Of a stretch of DNA of 64,000 nucleotides, positions 51,693 to 60,729 are shown in pieces. The first letter of the stretch is position 1. Every line of letters starts with the position of its first letter. Source of the DNA: Chelatococcus caeni (GTDB taxonomy: Bacteria > Pseudomonadota > Alphaproteobacteria > Rhizobiales > Beijerinckiaceae); the NCBI RefSeq assembly GCF_014196925.1, contig NZ_JACIEN010000005.1, positions 1 through 64,000 on the forward strand, written 5' to 3'. The translations under genes and the position numbers were made by a program. The notes under the pieces were generated by a model that searched no databases, was not told the DNA's origin, and was given only the letters and a program-made list of their open reading frames with translations.

Positions 51693-52487
51693 ATGTGTCG
51701 CTTTCTCGCCTACCACGGGGACCCGATCTTCCTCGAGACGCTCGTGTGCGCATCGGAACATTCGCTGGTGCACCAGTCGCTTCACGCGGCCGAGTGCAAG
51801 ACGGCGACCAACGGCGACGGCTTCGGCATCGGCTGGTACGGCGAGCGGGACATTCCCGGCCTCTTCCGCGACCTGCGCCCGGCCTGGTCCGACGAGAACC
51901 TGCGCTCCGTATGCACGCAGGTGCGCTCCGGCCATTTCTTCGCCCATGTGCGCGCGGCGACCGGCACCGTCACCAGCCGCGCCAACTGCCATCCCTTCGC
52001 CCACGACCGCTGGATGTTCATGCACAACGGGCAGATCGGCGGCTATGCGCAGATCAAGCGGCGGCTTGAAGCCGCCCTGCCCGACGCGCTCTACCACGCA
52101 CGGCAGGGCACGACCGATTCGGAGGCCCTCTTCCTGCTGGTCCTGGCCGAGGTCGCGAAAGGCAGTCCACCGCCCGAGGCGGTTGCCTCGACGCTCGGCT
52201 TCACCAAGGCGCTGATGCGCGACGCCGGCGTCGACGAGCCGCTGCGCTTCACCGCCGCGCTGACGGACGGCGAGACGCTCTACTGTTTTCGCCTCGCCTG
52301 TGACGACCGGCCGGCGAGCCTCTATTTCAGCGAGCAGCCGGGCGCGGTGACCGTCGCCTCCGAGCCGGTGGACCGGGGCGGCGATCACTGGCAGGCGGTG
52401 CCGCGCGGCGCCTTCATCACGGTGCGTCGCGGCACGGCGACGACGGTCGCGCCCTTTCCCTGGGCCGCCGAGGCCGTGGCGGCCTGA
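51693..52487 (+). CDS. class II glutamine amidotransferase (YafJ/EgtC-like)
   Basis: 264-aa Ntn-hydrolase fold protein. Cys2 after Met removal is the nucleophile (MCRFLAYHG), followed by DGFGIGWYG, FFAHVRAATG, NCHPFAHDRWMFMHNGQI and TTDSEALF, as in YafJ and the EgtC hydrolase. No synthetase domain is fused and no ergothioneine genes are near, so the true substrate is unknown. It is convergent with the FkbM-type gene, 18 bp away. Confidence 0.9.
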   Translation: MCRFLAYHGDPIFLETLVCASEHSLVHQSLHAAECKTATNGDGFGIGWYGERDIPGLFRDLRPAWSDENLRSVCTQVRSGHFFAHVRAATGTVTSRANCHPFAHDRWMFMHNGQIGGYAQIKRRLEAALPDALYHARQGTTDSEALFLLVLAEVAKGSPPPEAVASTLGFTKALMRDAGVDEPLRFTAALTDGETLYCFRLACDDRPASLYFSEQPGAVTVASEPVDRGGDHWQAVPRGAFITVRRGTATTVAPFPWAAEAVAA

Positions 52488-52505
52488 GCACGGCGGCCGG
52501 TCCGT

Positions 52506-53318
52506 TCAACCGGGCGAGCCGCCGGCGGCGGCCGGCTTCGGCACGCAGTGCAGCCAGGTCATCGGTGCACCGCGCTTTTCCGTGAGCATGGCGCGCAGCT
52601 GCGCACGCTGGCGTTCCGTCCGGGCGAGGAGCGCCGCGGCCGTCGTCGCAACTTCGGGATAGCAGGCCGCGACGAGGGTCTGCGTGTGGCTGCGGGCGAA
52701 GCGCGCCTGCAGCATGGCCGTTACGCCGGGGACGAACATCTCGTGCAGCTCGACGAGAATTTCCGTCCGCGCCAGCGCCGGCACCTGCGCCGGATCGAGA
52801 AGGTCCGCCTCCGCTCCCTCCACATCCATCAGCACGAAGGTGTCCGCCGTTGCGGCTAATGCCGCCTCGAGCGCCTCGGGCGTGCACTCGCCGCGGATGT
52901 CGACCGCGCCATCGAGCCCGTTGAGGCTGCGATAGCGCGCGAGAAGAGCGGCGCGGGTGGCGTCCATCTCGTAGGCGATCACCGGTACGCCCGGCAGGCG
53001 GTGCGCGAGGCCGAGGGCGTAGTAGCCGTAAGCCGCGCCGACATCGATGACCGCTGCGGGCGCCCGCGCGATGACATCTTCGATGACCGGCACCAGCGCG
53101 GCCTCGTAGGTGCCGACGATCTGGGCATAGTACGAGCCGCCGATGCCGCTGTCGGGAAAACGCAGGCCCGCGAAGGGCCCACCCATGATCCGGCCGCGGG
53201 CGTGCCGTTCCACGTGCGCCGCCATGGCCCCGTAGCGCAGCCGGTGCGCGTGGCGGCGCAGCGCGCGCCAGGGCCGCATCAGGAAGGGAGCATGTTGCTT
53301 GAGGGTGGCACGGATCAT
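52506..53318 (-). CDS. FkbM-family methyltransferase
   Basis: 270-aa protein with a SAM-binding core: AVIDVGAAYGYYALGLA, acidic YEMDATRAALLA and later FVLMDVEGAEADLLDP, where the DVEGAE segment is the FkbM signature. A basic N-terminus (1-40) is variable. It overlaps the next upstream gene by 4 bp and lies at the downstream end of the exopolysaccharide operon, so it likely methylates a sugar of that polymer. Confidence 0.85.
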   Translation of the reverse strand: MIRATLKQHAPFLMRPWRALRRHAHRLRYGAMAAHVERHARGRIMGGPFAGLRFPDSGIGGSYYAQIVGTYEAALVPVIEDVIARAPAAVIDVGAAYGYYALGLAHRLPGVPVIAYEMDATRAALLARYRSLNGLDGAVDIRGECTPEALEAALAATADTFVLMDVEGAEADLLDPAQVPALARTEILVELHEMFVPGVTAMLQARFARSHTQTLVAACYPEVATTAAALLARTERQRAQLRAMLTEKRGAPMTWLHCVPKPAAAGGSPG

Positions 53319-53971
53319 GGCGGGGTCCTGGCTCTGCTGGCTGCGAAGCGCCGGTCGGCACCGGCGAGGATGGCGGTGACGCGTTCACGAACAGGCGACG
53401 CCTGGCGCGCCACCGCCCGCTCGACGACGAAGCGCGCCCGTGGCGCAAGGCGCGCATAGGCATTGGCGAACTGGCTGAGATAGGCGCTGCGCCAGCCGAC
53501 CATCGCGTCGAGCTCGTGCATGGCCTTGCTTCTTGCGGCGGGCGAGAGCTCCGCAAGACGAGACAGGGCGAAGGGCAGGCGCCGGGCCGATACCCAGCCC
53601 TCGCGCGGCCCCGTGGCGTAGGAGCGCATCAGGCTGTCCTCCCACACCGCCGGCAAGGCTCCCGACAGGGCGGCGATTTCCGCATGGCGCAGCCAGAGAT
53701 CGGCATCGTCGGGATAGCGCTGCAGGGCGTCCGTCACTGCGGCGATCGCCTCGGCGAGGGCCGGTGCCAATCCGTCGCCGGCTTGCGCAGCGCGCGTGAC
53801 CGCGGCAGAGGCTTCCTCCACGCGGTGCCGGACGAGGTCCTCCGGCCAGGGAGCCAGCGCCGCAAGGTCCGCGTCGGGCATCATGGTTGCCGCCAGTTGC
53901 GCCGCGGCGGCCGTCGTGAGGACGAGGGCGAGAGCGACCATCAGGCCCCGATGGGGCTCAGGCCTCGCCAT
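53315..53971 (-). CDS. exported alpha-helical protein of the exopolysaccharide locus
   Basis: 218-aa protein, unrecognised. A signal-anchor segment lies at about residues 10-30 (LMVALALVLTTAAAAQLAAT), followed by an all-helical region with VTDALQRYPDDADLWLRHAEIAAL, reminiscent of a single tetratricopeptide-like repeat, and LAPRARFVVERAVARQ. It overlaps both neighbours (the kinase gene and the FkbM-type gene) and is therefore part of the polysaccharide operon. Similar small exported proteins occur beside Wzz/kinase genes, but a role is not known. Confidence 0.75.
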   Translation of the reverse strand: MARPEPHRGLMVALALVLTTAAAAQLAATMMPDADLAALAPWPEDLVRHRVEEASAAVTRAAQAGDGLAPALAEAIAAVTDALQRYPDDADLWLRHAEIAALSGALPAVWEDSLMRSYATGPREGWVSARRLPFALSRLAELSPAARSKAMHELDAMVGWRSAYLSQFANAYARLAPRARFVVERAVARQASPVRERVTAILAGADRRFAASRARTPP

Positions 53972-56231
53972 CGGCCCCCCCGTAGCCCCCGATGCCGTAG
54001 TGGTACTGGTAGGCGTCGGTCGTCGCCTTCGAGAGAACGGCCCCGGTCACCCGGTCGGCATTGTCGGCAAGCGTGCGCATCGCCTCCTGCACGGCGGCGC
54101 GATCGGTCCTGCCCCATTCGACCACCAGCAGGGCGCCATCGGCACGGGCGACGATGGCGCGGCTGTCGACCACGGGCAGAAGCGGCGCCGCATCGACGAT
54201 GACATGGTCGAAGGCAAGCCGCAGCCGCTTGAGCATCGTGTCGAAATGGCCGGTTTCGATGAGCTCGGCGGCATTGGCCACCGCGCCGGCCCGCACGGTC
54301 GGCAGGAAGGTCAGTCCCGTCGCCTCGTCCTCCACGAGGATGGTCTCCAACGGCTGCTCCCCGCGCAGGACCTCGATGAGGCCCTGTTCGGCGTGTGGCG
54401 TCAGGGCGCGGGTGAGGGCCGGATTGCGCAGGTCGCCGTCCACCAGCACCACGCGCTCGCCTGCGGCCTTCAGCGCGAGCGCCAGATTGGCGGCGATCGT
54501 CGACTTGCCCTCCCCCGGCAGGGCCGAGACGACGACGAGCACCTGGACGCCGCGGCCGCGATCGGCGAAGCGCAGGCCGACGCGAACCGTTCGCACCGCT
54601 TCTGCAAAGGCCGACAGCGGCTGCTCGACGAGAATGCGCATCAATGCATCCGCCGGCCGGTCCACCGCCCACAGCCATGATCGGGAGGTGGCGGGCCCGG
54701 CTGTACGCGGTTCGGACTGCACCGGCCGCGCCTGTTCCTCGACGAGGGGCAGGACACCGAGGCAGGGCAGGCCGAGATAGGCCTCGACCTGCTCGATGCT
54801 GCGGAAGCCGGGATCGAGGTGCTCGAACGCAAAGGCGAGCGACAGGCCGGTGAGGAGGCTGCCGGCACAGGCTACCGCAAGAACCAGCAGCGTCCTCGGG
54901 TAGCTCGGCCGCATGGGCACCATGGCCGGGGAGATGATCTCCGCATCGGCGATCTGGAGGCTCTGCTGCTCCAGCGTTTCCTTGGAGCGTGCCAGGAATT
55001 GCTCGTAGACGGAGCGCAGGGCCTTGGCCTCACGCTCGAGCTCGCGCAGCCTCACCGTCGACTCGCCCCAGCGGGCGGCCTCCTTCTTCAGCTCGGCGAG
55101 GCTCGCCTCGAGCGATGCCTCGCGCCCGACGGCAACCTCGTATTCGTTGCGCACACCCGACAGGATGCGGGCGAGCTCGGCGTCGATCTGCTGCTGCAGG
55201 TCGTCCACTTGGGCCCTGGCGGCGGTGACGCTCGGGTGCTGGCCGCCGTAGCGCGCGCCGAGCTCCGCCACGCGGCGTGCCGCTTCGGCGAACTGCGTGC
55301 GCAGGTTGGTGACGACGAGGGAGCCGAGCGCCTCCGCGATACCCGGCGCTCCGCCGCCGGTCCCGGCCGCTTCGCGGATCTGCGCGAATTTCGCCCGCGC
55401 CTCGGCGGTCTTCGCCCGCGCCAGGATCATCTGCTGGTTGATCTCGGCGATCTGCTGCTCGAGCAGGTTGTCGCCGGACCCGACGGAGACGAGGTTGTGC
55501 TCCGCCTTGTAGTGCTCGACCGCCCGCTCGGCGCCGCGCACCTGCTCACGCAGCTCCTCGAGGCGCGCGCCCAGCCACAGGGAGGCGCGCTCCGTCGCCC
55601 GGTACTTGGCCGCGAGCTGGCCCGCGAGATATTCGTCCGCCACGGCATTGGCGAGCCGCGCGGCCTTCTGCGGGCTCTGCGACGTCACCGTGATCTCGAG
55701 GACGTAGGTCAGGCCGCGCCGCTTCACCCGCGTGCGCTCGCGCAACGCTTCGAGCACCGCCGCGCGCCGAAGGGCCGCCTCGTCATGGCCGGAGGCATGC
55801 CGGCCGATCGAAAGCTGCTCGGCGACGCGGGCCAAGAACCCCCGCCTGGCGAATTCGGGATCGTTCTCGAGCTTTTCCCGCTCGATCACGCGCAGGGCGA
55901 GCGTCGGCGATTCGATGACCTCGACCTGGCTTTCGACGGCGGCCGCGTCCGATCCGATCCCCGAAAGCACCGCCTCGGCGGAGATCACGCGCTGCTGGCG
56001 CGGATCGATCAGCACGACGGCGGTCGCGCTGTAGCGCGGCTCGATCAGCACCAGCGCCAGGATGGTGAGGGCGAGGATCAGGCAGACCGTCGTCACCACG
56101 ACGCCGCCGCGACGGCGGAGCACGAGCCACAGGCCGCGCAGGTCGAGGACATCTGCGGGCGCGAGGCCGTGAGCCTGCCCCGCCGGGGCGGCCGGCAGGC
56201 GTGCACCCTCGCTAGAACTTCGCTTCAGCAT
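53958..56231 (-). CDS. polysaccharide co-polymerase with tyrosine autokinase (Wzz/BY-kinase)
   Basis: 757-aa inner-membrane protein regulating exopolysaccharide chain length. Wzz part: membrane span about 40-62, periplasmic helical arm (about 65-440, coiled coils), second span about 440-462. The C-terminal cytoplasmic BY-kinase has Walker A ALPGEGKSTIAANL (near 572), Walker A' VVLVDGDLRNP and Walker B HVIVDAAPLLPVVD. The extreme C-terminus is a tyrosine cluster YQYHYGIGGYGG, the autophosphorylation tail. All catalytic parts are intact. It sits in the Wzx/Wzy locus and should act with the polymerase and flippase encoded downstream in the window. Confidence 0.95.
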   Translation of the reverse strand: MLKRSSSEGARLPAAPAGQAHGLAPADVLDLRGLWLVLRRRGGVVVTTVCLILALTILALVLIEPRYSATAVVLIDPRQQRVISAEAVLSGIGSDAAAVESQVEVIESPTLALRVIEREKLENDPEFARRGFLARVAEQLSIGRHASGHDEAALRRAAVLEALRERTRVKRRGLTYVLEITVTSQSPQKAARLANAVADEYLAGQLAAKYRATERASLWLGARLEELREQVRGAERAVEHYKAEHNLVSVGSGDNLLEQQIAEINQQMILARAKTAEARAKFAQIREAAGTGGGAPGIAEALGSLVVTNLRTQFAEAARRVAELGARYGGQHPSVTAARAQVDDLQQQIDAELARILSGVRNEYEVAVGREASLEASLAELKKEAARWGESTVRLRELEREAKALRSVYEQFLARSKETLEQQSLQIADAEIISPAMVPMRPSYPRTLLVLAVACAGSLLTGLSLAFAFEHLDPGFRSIEQVEAYLGLPCLGVLPLVEEQARPVQSEPRTAGPATSRSWLWAVDRPADALMRILVEQPLSAFAEAVRTVRVGLRFADRGRGVQVLVVVSALPGEGKSTIAANLALALKAAGERVVLVDGDLRNPALTRALTPHAEQGLIEVLRGEQPLETILVEDEATGLTFLPTVRAGAVANAAELIETGHFDTMLKRLRLAFDHVIVDAAPLLPVVDSRAIVARADGALLVVEWGRTDRAAVQEAMRTLADNADRVTGAVLSKATTDAYQYHYGIGGYGGADGEA

Positions 56232-56428
56232 TGAGCCCGAGGAGCGTTCTGGAAAAGACGTCGATCAAAGGTCGACCTGCGGATCGAGGAGCGTCGTCGT
56301 GGCCGAGTGACAGGCGCCGGTGGAGATAGCCGCCGGCCCGATCCGTGCGGCGGCATCACCTTGTCCTGGCGCGGATCCCGGCATCGTCCGGCCCTGCGAT
56401 CGGAACCGGACCAGCCACAGCGACATCG

Positions 56429-56983
56429 TCACGGCCTTGACGGGCTGACGATCCTTGCGGCGGGCGCATGGCCGCCTCCCAAAGCAATCGGAGGGGGGAC
56501 GGGGCCGGCCGGCTCAGACGTCGCGGCCGTTTCCGCGGCCTCCGATGCGCAGGTTGCCGTCTCGAGCAGATCCTTGAAGCCCTCGTCGTCCCCGCCGGCG
56601 ACCGCCCGGCTCACCGCGGCCGATGCCGCCGCATCGACGTCACGCAGGGCCTCGACGGCACAGGCGATGCCTTGCGCGGCAGCCGTCCGCTGGCCGGGCG
56701 CCGAACGGCGCACGGCCGTCAGCAGTGGCCCGACCCCTGCAGGACCGGCGATGAGATAGGCGGTCACGGCCCGCGTCAGCCCGGGGCCGCCGTGGGGGTG
56801 CTGGCGCAGCAGCTCGGCCGGCGATCGCGGTGCCGGCTGCACATCGACCCGCGCCGCCAAGGGCGCCATCGACGCGCTCACCAGCAAAGAGGCCGCAGCA
56901 AGAGCGCCGCAGGGGCCCAGAAAATGCGTTCTCGCCTGTCGCCGCCCTGCACAGCGCAACGGCCGGAAGAAAGATGTCAACAT
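56429..56983 (-). CDS. hypothetical exported protein of the exopolysaccharide locus
   Basis: 184-aa protein with no recognised domain. A basic N-terminus and hydrophobic stretch (about 20-45, ALAAASLLVSASMAPLA) suggest export. The core (about 55-145) contains HPHGGPGLTRAVTAYLIAGP and QRTAAAQGIACAVEAL, a helical pattern also seen in small hypothetical proteins of Rhizobiales polysaccharide loci. Start ATG 56983 has GAGGACG upstream. The 197 bp between its stop and the kinase start show no gene. Function unknown. Confidence 0.65.
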   Translation of the reverse strand: MLTSFFRPLRCAGRRQARTHFLGPCGALAAASLLVSASMAPLAARVDVQPAPRSPAELLRQHPHGGPGLTRAVTAYLIAGPAGVGPLLTAVRRSAPGQRTAAAQGIACAVEALRDVDAAASAAVSRAVAGGDDEGFKDLLETATCASEAAETAATSEPAGPVPPPIALGGGHAPAARIVSPSRP

Positions 56984-57084
56984 GGCAACGTCCTCACAAC
57001 CGCCGCTGGCCGGGGCCACGTGCGTCACGTGCCGGGCACATATCTAGAAGTGCAATACAGAAGTTATACAATCATAAGATGTCA

Positions 57085-57963
57085 TCACCGGTGACGCAAC
57101 GTGGGGGCCTGCACGCCGGTCTGGCGTCCGGTGCGGGTCATGAGCAGGAGCGCGGAGTGGAGATTGGTGAGCGCGTAGCGGCGCAGAAGCCGCCGCGGCT
57201 CGAGCGCGAGGCGGTACAGCCATTCCAGGCCGCAGGCCTGCATCCAGACCGGCGCCCGGCTGTGGCGTCCGGCGAGGAAGTCGAAGAGGCCGCCGCTCGT
57301 CTTGAGCAGCCCCACCCGACGCAAGCGGTCGCGATTGCGGACGCAGAACAGCTGCTCGCGGGGAACGCCCATCGATACCCAGACGATATCCGGCGCCAGC
57401 GCGTCGATGCGCTGCGCCACCGCCTCTTCCTCGTCCTCGGCGAAAAAGCCGTGATGGGTGCCGACGATGGTCAGCCGGGGATAAAGGGCCGCGACATTGC
57501 GCGCCGCGGCAGCGCAGGTCTCGACCGTGCCGCCGAGAAGGAAAAAGCTCAGGCCCTCGTCCTGCGCATGGCGGGCGACGTCATGGAACAGGTCCGTCGT
57601 CGCGACACGTTCCGGAAAGGGGGCGCGGCTCAAGAGCCGCGAGGCGAAGACGGCCGACATGCCGTCCACCGCAAGCCCGCCGCAGCGGCGGAACAGCGCG
57701 CGCACCGCCGCCTCGCGATGATAGCGCGAGATCGTCTGGCCGTTGATCGACGAGAAGAACGGCGGTGGTGCCTCGCCGCGCGGACGGCAGCGGCATATCG
57801 CCACGAACAGTTCGGCCCATTGCCGGCGGGTGAGGCGCTCCCCCGGCAGGCCGCCGACGGTCAGGCGCGGCAGGCGGCAGGCGGCAAAGGCCTCGTAAAG
57901 CGCTTCAGCATCGCTGAAGGCAACGACCGGTGGACGCGCCCTGAGGCTGCTGGGCAGTCGCAT
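57085..57963 (-). CDS. WecG/TagA/CpsF-family glycosyltransferase
   Basis: 292-aa GT26-type transferase, typically adding the second sugar to the lipid-linked intermediate. Conserved parts: SINGQTISRYH, DGMSAVFASRLL, RVATTDLFHDVARHA, FFLLGGTVETC, IVWVSMGVPREQLF and the terminal GLEWLYRLALEPRRLLRRY. Lacks membrane spans. It follows the priming transferase gene by 28 bp on the minus strand, which agrees with an early step of repeat-unit assembly. Confidence 0.93.
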   Translation of the reverse strand: MRLPSSLRARPPVVAFSDAEALYEAFAACRLPRLTVGGLPGERLTRRQWAELFVAICRCRPRGEAPPPFFSSINGQTISRYHREAAVRALFRRCGGLAVDGMSAVFASRLLSRAPFPERVATTDLFHDVARHAQDEGLSFFLLGGTVETCAAAARNVAALYPRLTIVGTHHGFFAEDEEEAVAQRIDALAPDIVWVSMGVPREQLFCVRNRDRLRRVGLLKTSGGLFDFLAGRHSRAPVWMQACGLEWLYRLALEPRRLLRRYALTNLHSALLLMTRTGRQTGVQAPTLRHR

Positions 57964-57991
57964 CCCAACCTCTCGATAGCATAATGGAAGT

Positions 57992-59443
57992 TCAATAAGC
58001 GTCGTGACGCCAGATCTGCGCGAAGGTCATGCGCAATATCTTCAGATCAAATCCGAACGACCAGTTGTCTGCATAGAACAGATCGAGATCTATTCTCTTC
58101 CGCATCTTCTCGATCGTATCCGTCTCGCCGCGGCAGCCGTTGACCTGGGCCCAGCCGGTGATGCCGGGCCTGACATTGTGCCGCCGGGCATAGGAGCGGA
58201 TCAGGGCGTCGTAGTAATCGTCGTGGGCGAGCGCGTGGGGACGCGGGCCGACGAGCGACATGTCTCCGCGCAGGACGTTGTAGAGCTGGGGCAGTTCGTC
58301 GAGGCTCGTGCGGCGCAGGAAGCGTCCGATACGCGTCACGCGCGGGTCGTGACGGCGGGCCTGGCGGATGACGGGGCCGTCGTCCATCCCCGTCATCGTG
58401 CGGAACTTGTAGATGACGAAGCTCGACCGGTTGAACCCGTGCCGGCGTTGCCGGAACAGCGCGGGGCCGGGGCTGTCGAGGCGCACGACCACGGCGATGA
58501 TGAGGAGCAGGGGCGCCAGGATGACGAGCACCGCGGCCGCCACCGCCACGTCGAAGCAGCGCTTGACCGCGACTTCGCTGCTGTCGAGCGGCGGGCGCGC
58601 CAGCTGCAGGAAGGCGGCACCGTCGAGAAGACGCAACTTGGCTTCGGGAAGCCGGCCGATGATCCGGTCGGGGCAGAGATGCACGGCGACCGGCAGCTCG
58701 GCCAGGCCACGCAGGATGCGGGCGATGCGCTCGTCGTCGGTCCACGGCAGGGCGACGAAGACCTCTTCCACCGCCTGCCGCCGCGCGAAGTCGAGCACGC
58801 TCGCGCGGCAGGCCGGCCCGGCGTCGAACAGCGCCGCATCGACATGGCCGACCACCTCGAGGCCGAGGGCGTCCGCATTGAACGCGTCGGCGAATCCCGT
58901 CATGCGCCCCTGCTCGCCGACGAGCATGACACGGCTGCGGGCGAGATAGCCCGACGCCTGGGCGAAACGGGCGACCGCGCCGAACAGCCGGCCGGTCAAC
59001 GACAGGACGCCGAGGCCGACCAGGGCGATGATGCAGGCCGCGGCCCGCGAGAGATCACCGCCGAGCTTGGTGGCGAAGGCGATGACAATGGCGGCCACCA
59101 TCACGCCGAGCCAGGTGCGGCGCCGCATCCGCGCGTGACCGGCACCCGTCAGGCCGGGCATCTCGTAGCCGCGGCGCTCGAAGATCAGGAGGGCGGTCGT
59201 GCCCGCCACGGCAGCGCAGAAGACCAGCGCCACGTCCGGCGGATAGGGCGTTCCCAGCCACCATGCGTGATAGCCCCGGTAGACCGCCGTCGCGGCGATG
59301 TACAGCGCCCAGAAGTCGACGAGAGCGCACAGGATAGCGAGGAACAGCCGATCCATGGCCATCGTGCGCCGCTTCGGCAGGGCTGCGTCGACGCGCATCG
59401 CGACGACGGGACGACGGCGGTCCGTGCGGGGCTGGTGCAACAT
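57992..59443 (-). CDS. undecaprenyl-phosphate glycosylphosphotransferase (priming enzyme)
   Basis: 483-aa polyprenyl glycosylphosphotransferase of the WcaJ/ExoY type, which starts the repeat unit by attaching sugar-1-phosphate to undecaprenyl phosphate. Four N-terminal membrane helices (about 30-180), a CoA-binding-like domain (about 180-290) and the C-terminal catalytic domain. The latter holds KRCFDVAVAAAVLVILAPLL, ALFRQRRHGF, FVIYKFRTM, TSLDELPQLYNVLRGDMSLVG and GITGWAQVNGCRGET split over two segments. The start at ATG 59443 is uncertain; the frame stays open to 59581 and a later ATG near 59398 is also possible. Confidence 0.93.
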   Translation of the reverse strand: MLHQPRTDRRRPVVAMRVDAALPKRRTMAMDRLFLAILCALVDFWALYIAATAVYRGYHAWWLGTPYPPDVALVFCAAVAGTTALLIFERRGYEMPGLTGAGHARMRRRTWLGVMVAAIVIAFATKLGGDLSRAAACIIALVGLGVLSLTGRLFGAVARFAQASGYLARSRVMLVGEQGRMTGFADAFNADALGLEVVGHVDAALFDAGPACRASVLDFARRQAVEEVFVALPWTDDERIARILRGLAELPVAVHLCPDRIIGRLPEAKLRLLDGAAFLQLARPPLDSSEVAVKRCFDVAVAAAVLVILAPLLLIIAVVVRLDSPGPALFRQRRHGFNRSSFVIYKFRTMTGMDDGPVIRQARRHDPRVTRIGRFLRRTSLDELPQLYNVLRGDMSLVGPRPHALAHDDYYDALIRSYARRHNVRPGITGWAQVNGCRGETDTIEKMRKRIDLDLFYADNWSFGFDLKILRMTFAQIWRHDAY

Positions 59444-59539
59444 CGCTTCAAGCAATTGAGGGAGGAACCCGGCTCCTCCGGCAGGCGTCCGATGCGGACA
59501 GCCTGTGGACAGCAGGCATATATGAATTCTGCGTCCTAT

Positions 59540-59600
59540 AGATGCATCGTTCAATGCATGCACTGTCAGGTTGTGACGCAAATTCTGACGACACTGTCAG
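59540..59600. promoter_or_regulatory. repeat-rich upstream region of the priming transferase gene
   Basis: AT-rich region holding ATGCAT-cgttca-ATGCAT (59542-59559), a direct repeat CACTGTCAG at 59561-59569 and 59592-59600, and an inverted repeat CTGAC-gacact-GTCAG (59585-59600). Such clustered repeats suit a regulatory site, but no specific regulator can be named. The last repeat overlaps the stop of the upstream GT4 gene. Confidence 0.4.
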
Positions 59601-60724
59601 CCGGCGCCGCAATCGCTGAGGAGCCGCTCGTAGGCACGGGCCATCGCGTCGGCGCTGTAGCGCCTTTCGAGGCCCCGGCCGGCCTCGCCCAGCCGCGCCA
59701 AGGCTTCGGCATCGCAGAGCAACGCCGTCGCAGCCGCGCCGAAGGCCGCCTCGTCCCGTGCATCGGCAAACCGGGCGCAGGGCTCGCCGTCGACCTGCAG
59801 CACCTCCCGCAGCACCGGCAGGTCATGGGCAAGGACCGGAACGCCGGCTGCCGCCGCCTCGACGACCGCGAGCCCGAAGGTCTCGGCCAGCGAGGGAAAG
59901 ACGAAGAGATCGAGCCCGGCGAGGATGTCGCCCACCGCCTCGGCGGGCTGCTCGCCGAGGAGGTGCAGACGCTCCTCGCAGCCGAGTTCGCGCGCAAGCG
60001 CGACGAGCGCCTCCCGCTCCGGCCCCTGGCCGACGAGGACGAGGTGCCGCCTGGCGTCGCACGGCAGCAGCCGCACCGCCGCCGGGAGGTTCTTGAGCGC
60101 GTGCAGCCGCGCCACGCAGCCGATGACCGGCGCTTCCGCGCCGAGGCCGAGCCGGGCCCGCAAGGCCCGGCGCGCCTCGCCCGGCGGCAGGCGGCCGGTG
60201 CGCGGTTGAAAGCCGTGGTCGATGCGCACGACGCGGCGGCGATAGGCGGCAGGGTAGCTGTCGTATTCGCGCGCGACCTCGCCGGAATTGACGATGACGC
60301 GTGTATAGAAGCCGAACATGCCCAGCATCGTGTCGAGCGCGGCCAACGCGGGCCGCATGGCGAGGGTGGCGGAGGTACGGTTGGCGAGGACACAACGGAC
60401 GCCGGCCACCCGCGCGATGGGTGCGGCGATCACGTTGCCCCAGTGCTGGAAGGCGACCACCGCATGCGGCCGCACCCTGCGCAGATGGCGCAGGAGATCG
60501 AGGAGAAGCCGGAAGAGCGCGACGGCATCGCGCGGCCGGCCGGCGGCGCAGTAATGCACCCGCGCCAGGCCGTCGTAGAAGCCCGTGCGCCGATAGAGAA
60601 AGCAGTGATGAACCTCGAAGCCCCGCTCCGCGAGCTTCTCGCCGAGCAGGCGTGCCAGTTCCTGGGCGCCGGCACCTTCGGCCTGAGGCTGGATGAACAG
60701 CAGTCGAAGGGAGCCGTCAGCCAT
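59597..60724 (-). CDS. GT4 glycosyltransferase
   Basis: 375-aa GT-B fold glycosyltransferase. N-lobe LLFIQPQAEGAGAQELARLL; C-lobe IGCVARLHALKNLPAAVRLL, HLVLVGQGPEREALVALA and LFVFPSLAETFGLAVVEAAAAG with the donor-binding Glu residues. ATG 60724 (MADGSL) is preferred to a longer frame into the flippase gene; the gap to it is 5 bp. Part of the Wzx/Wzy locus and likely adds an internal sugar of the repeat unit. Confidence 0.93.
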   Translation of the reverse strand: MADGSLRLLFIQPQAEGAGAQELARLLGEKLAERGFEVHHCFLYRRTGFYDGLARVHYCAAGRPRDAVALFRLLLDLLRHLRRVRPHAVVAFQHWGNVIAAPIARVAGVRCVLANRTSATLAMRPALAALDTMLGMFGFYTRVIVNSGEVAREYDSYPAAYRRRVVRIDHGFQPRTGRLPPGEARRALRARLGLGAEAPVIGCVARLHALKNLPAAVRLLPCDARRHLVLVGQGPEREALVALARELGCEERLHLLGEQPAEAVGDILAGLDLFVFPSLAETFGLAVVEAAAAGVPVLAHDLPVLREVLQVDGEPCARFADARDEAAFGAAATALLCDAEALARLGEAGRGLERRYSADAMARAYERLLSDCGAG

Positions 60725-60729
60725 GTCGC

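Noticed and set aside
51370-51753. Minus-strand frame between the CUT2 receptor and amidotransferase genes
   Set aside because: No protein-like features and overlaps the clear start of the amidotransferase gene.
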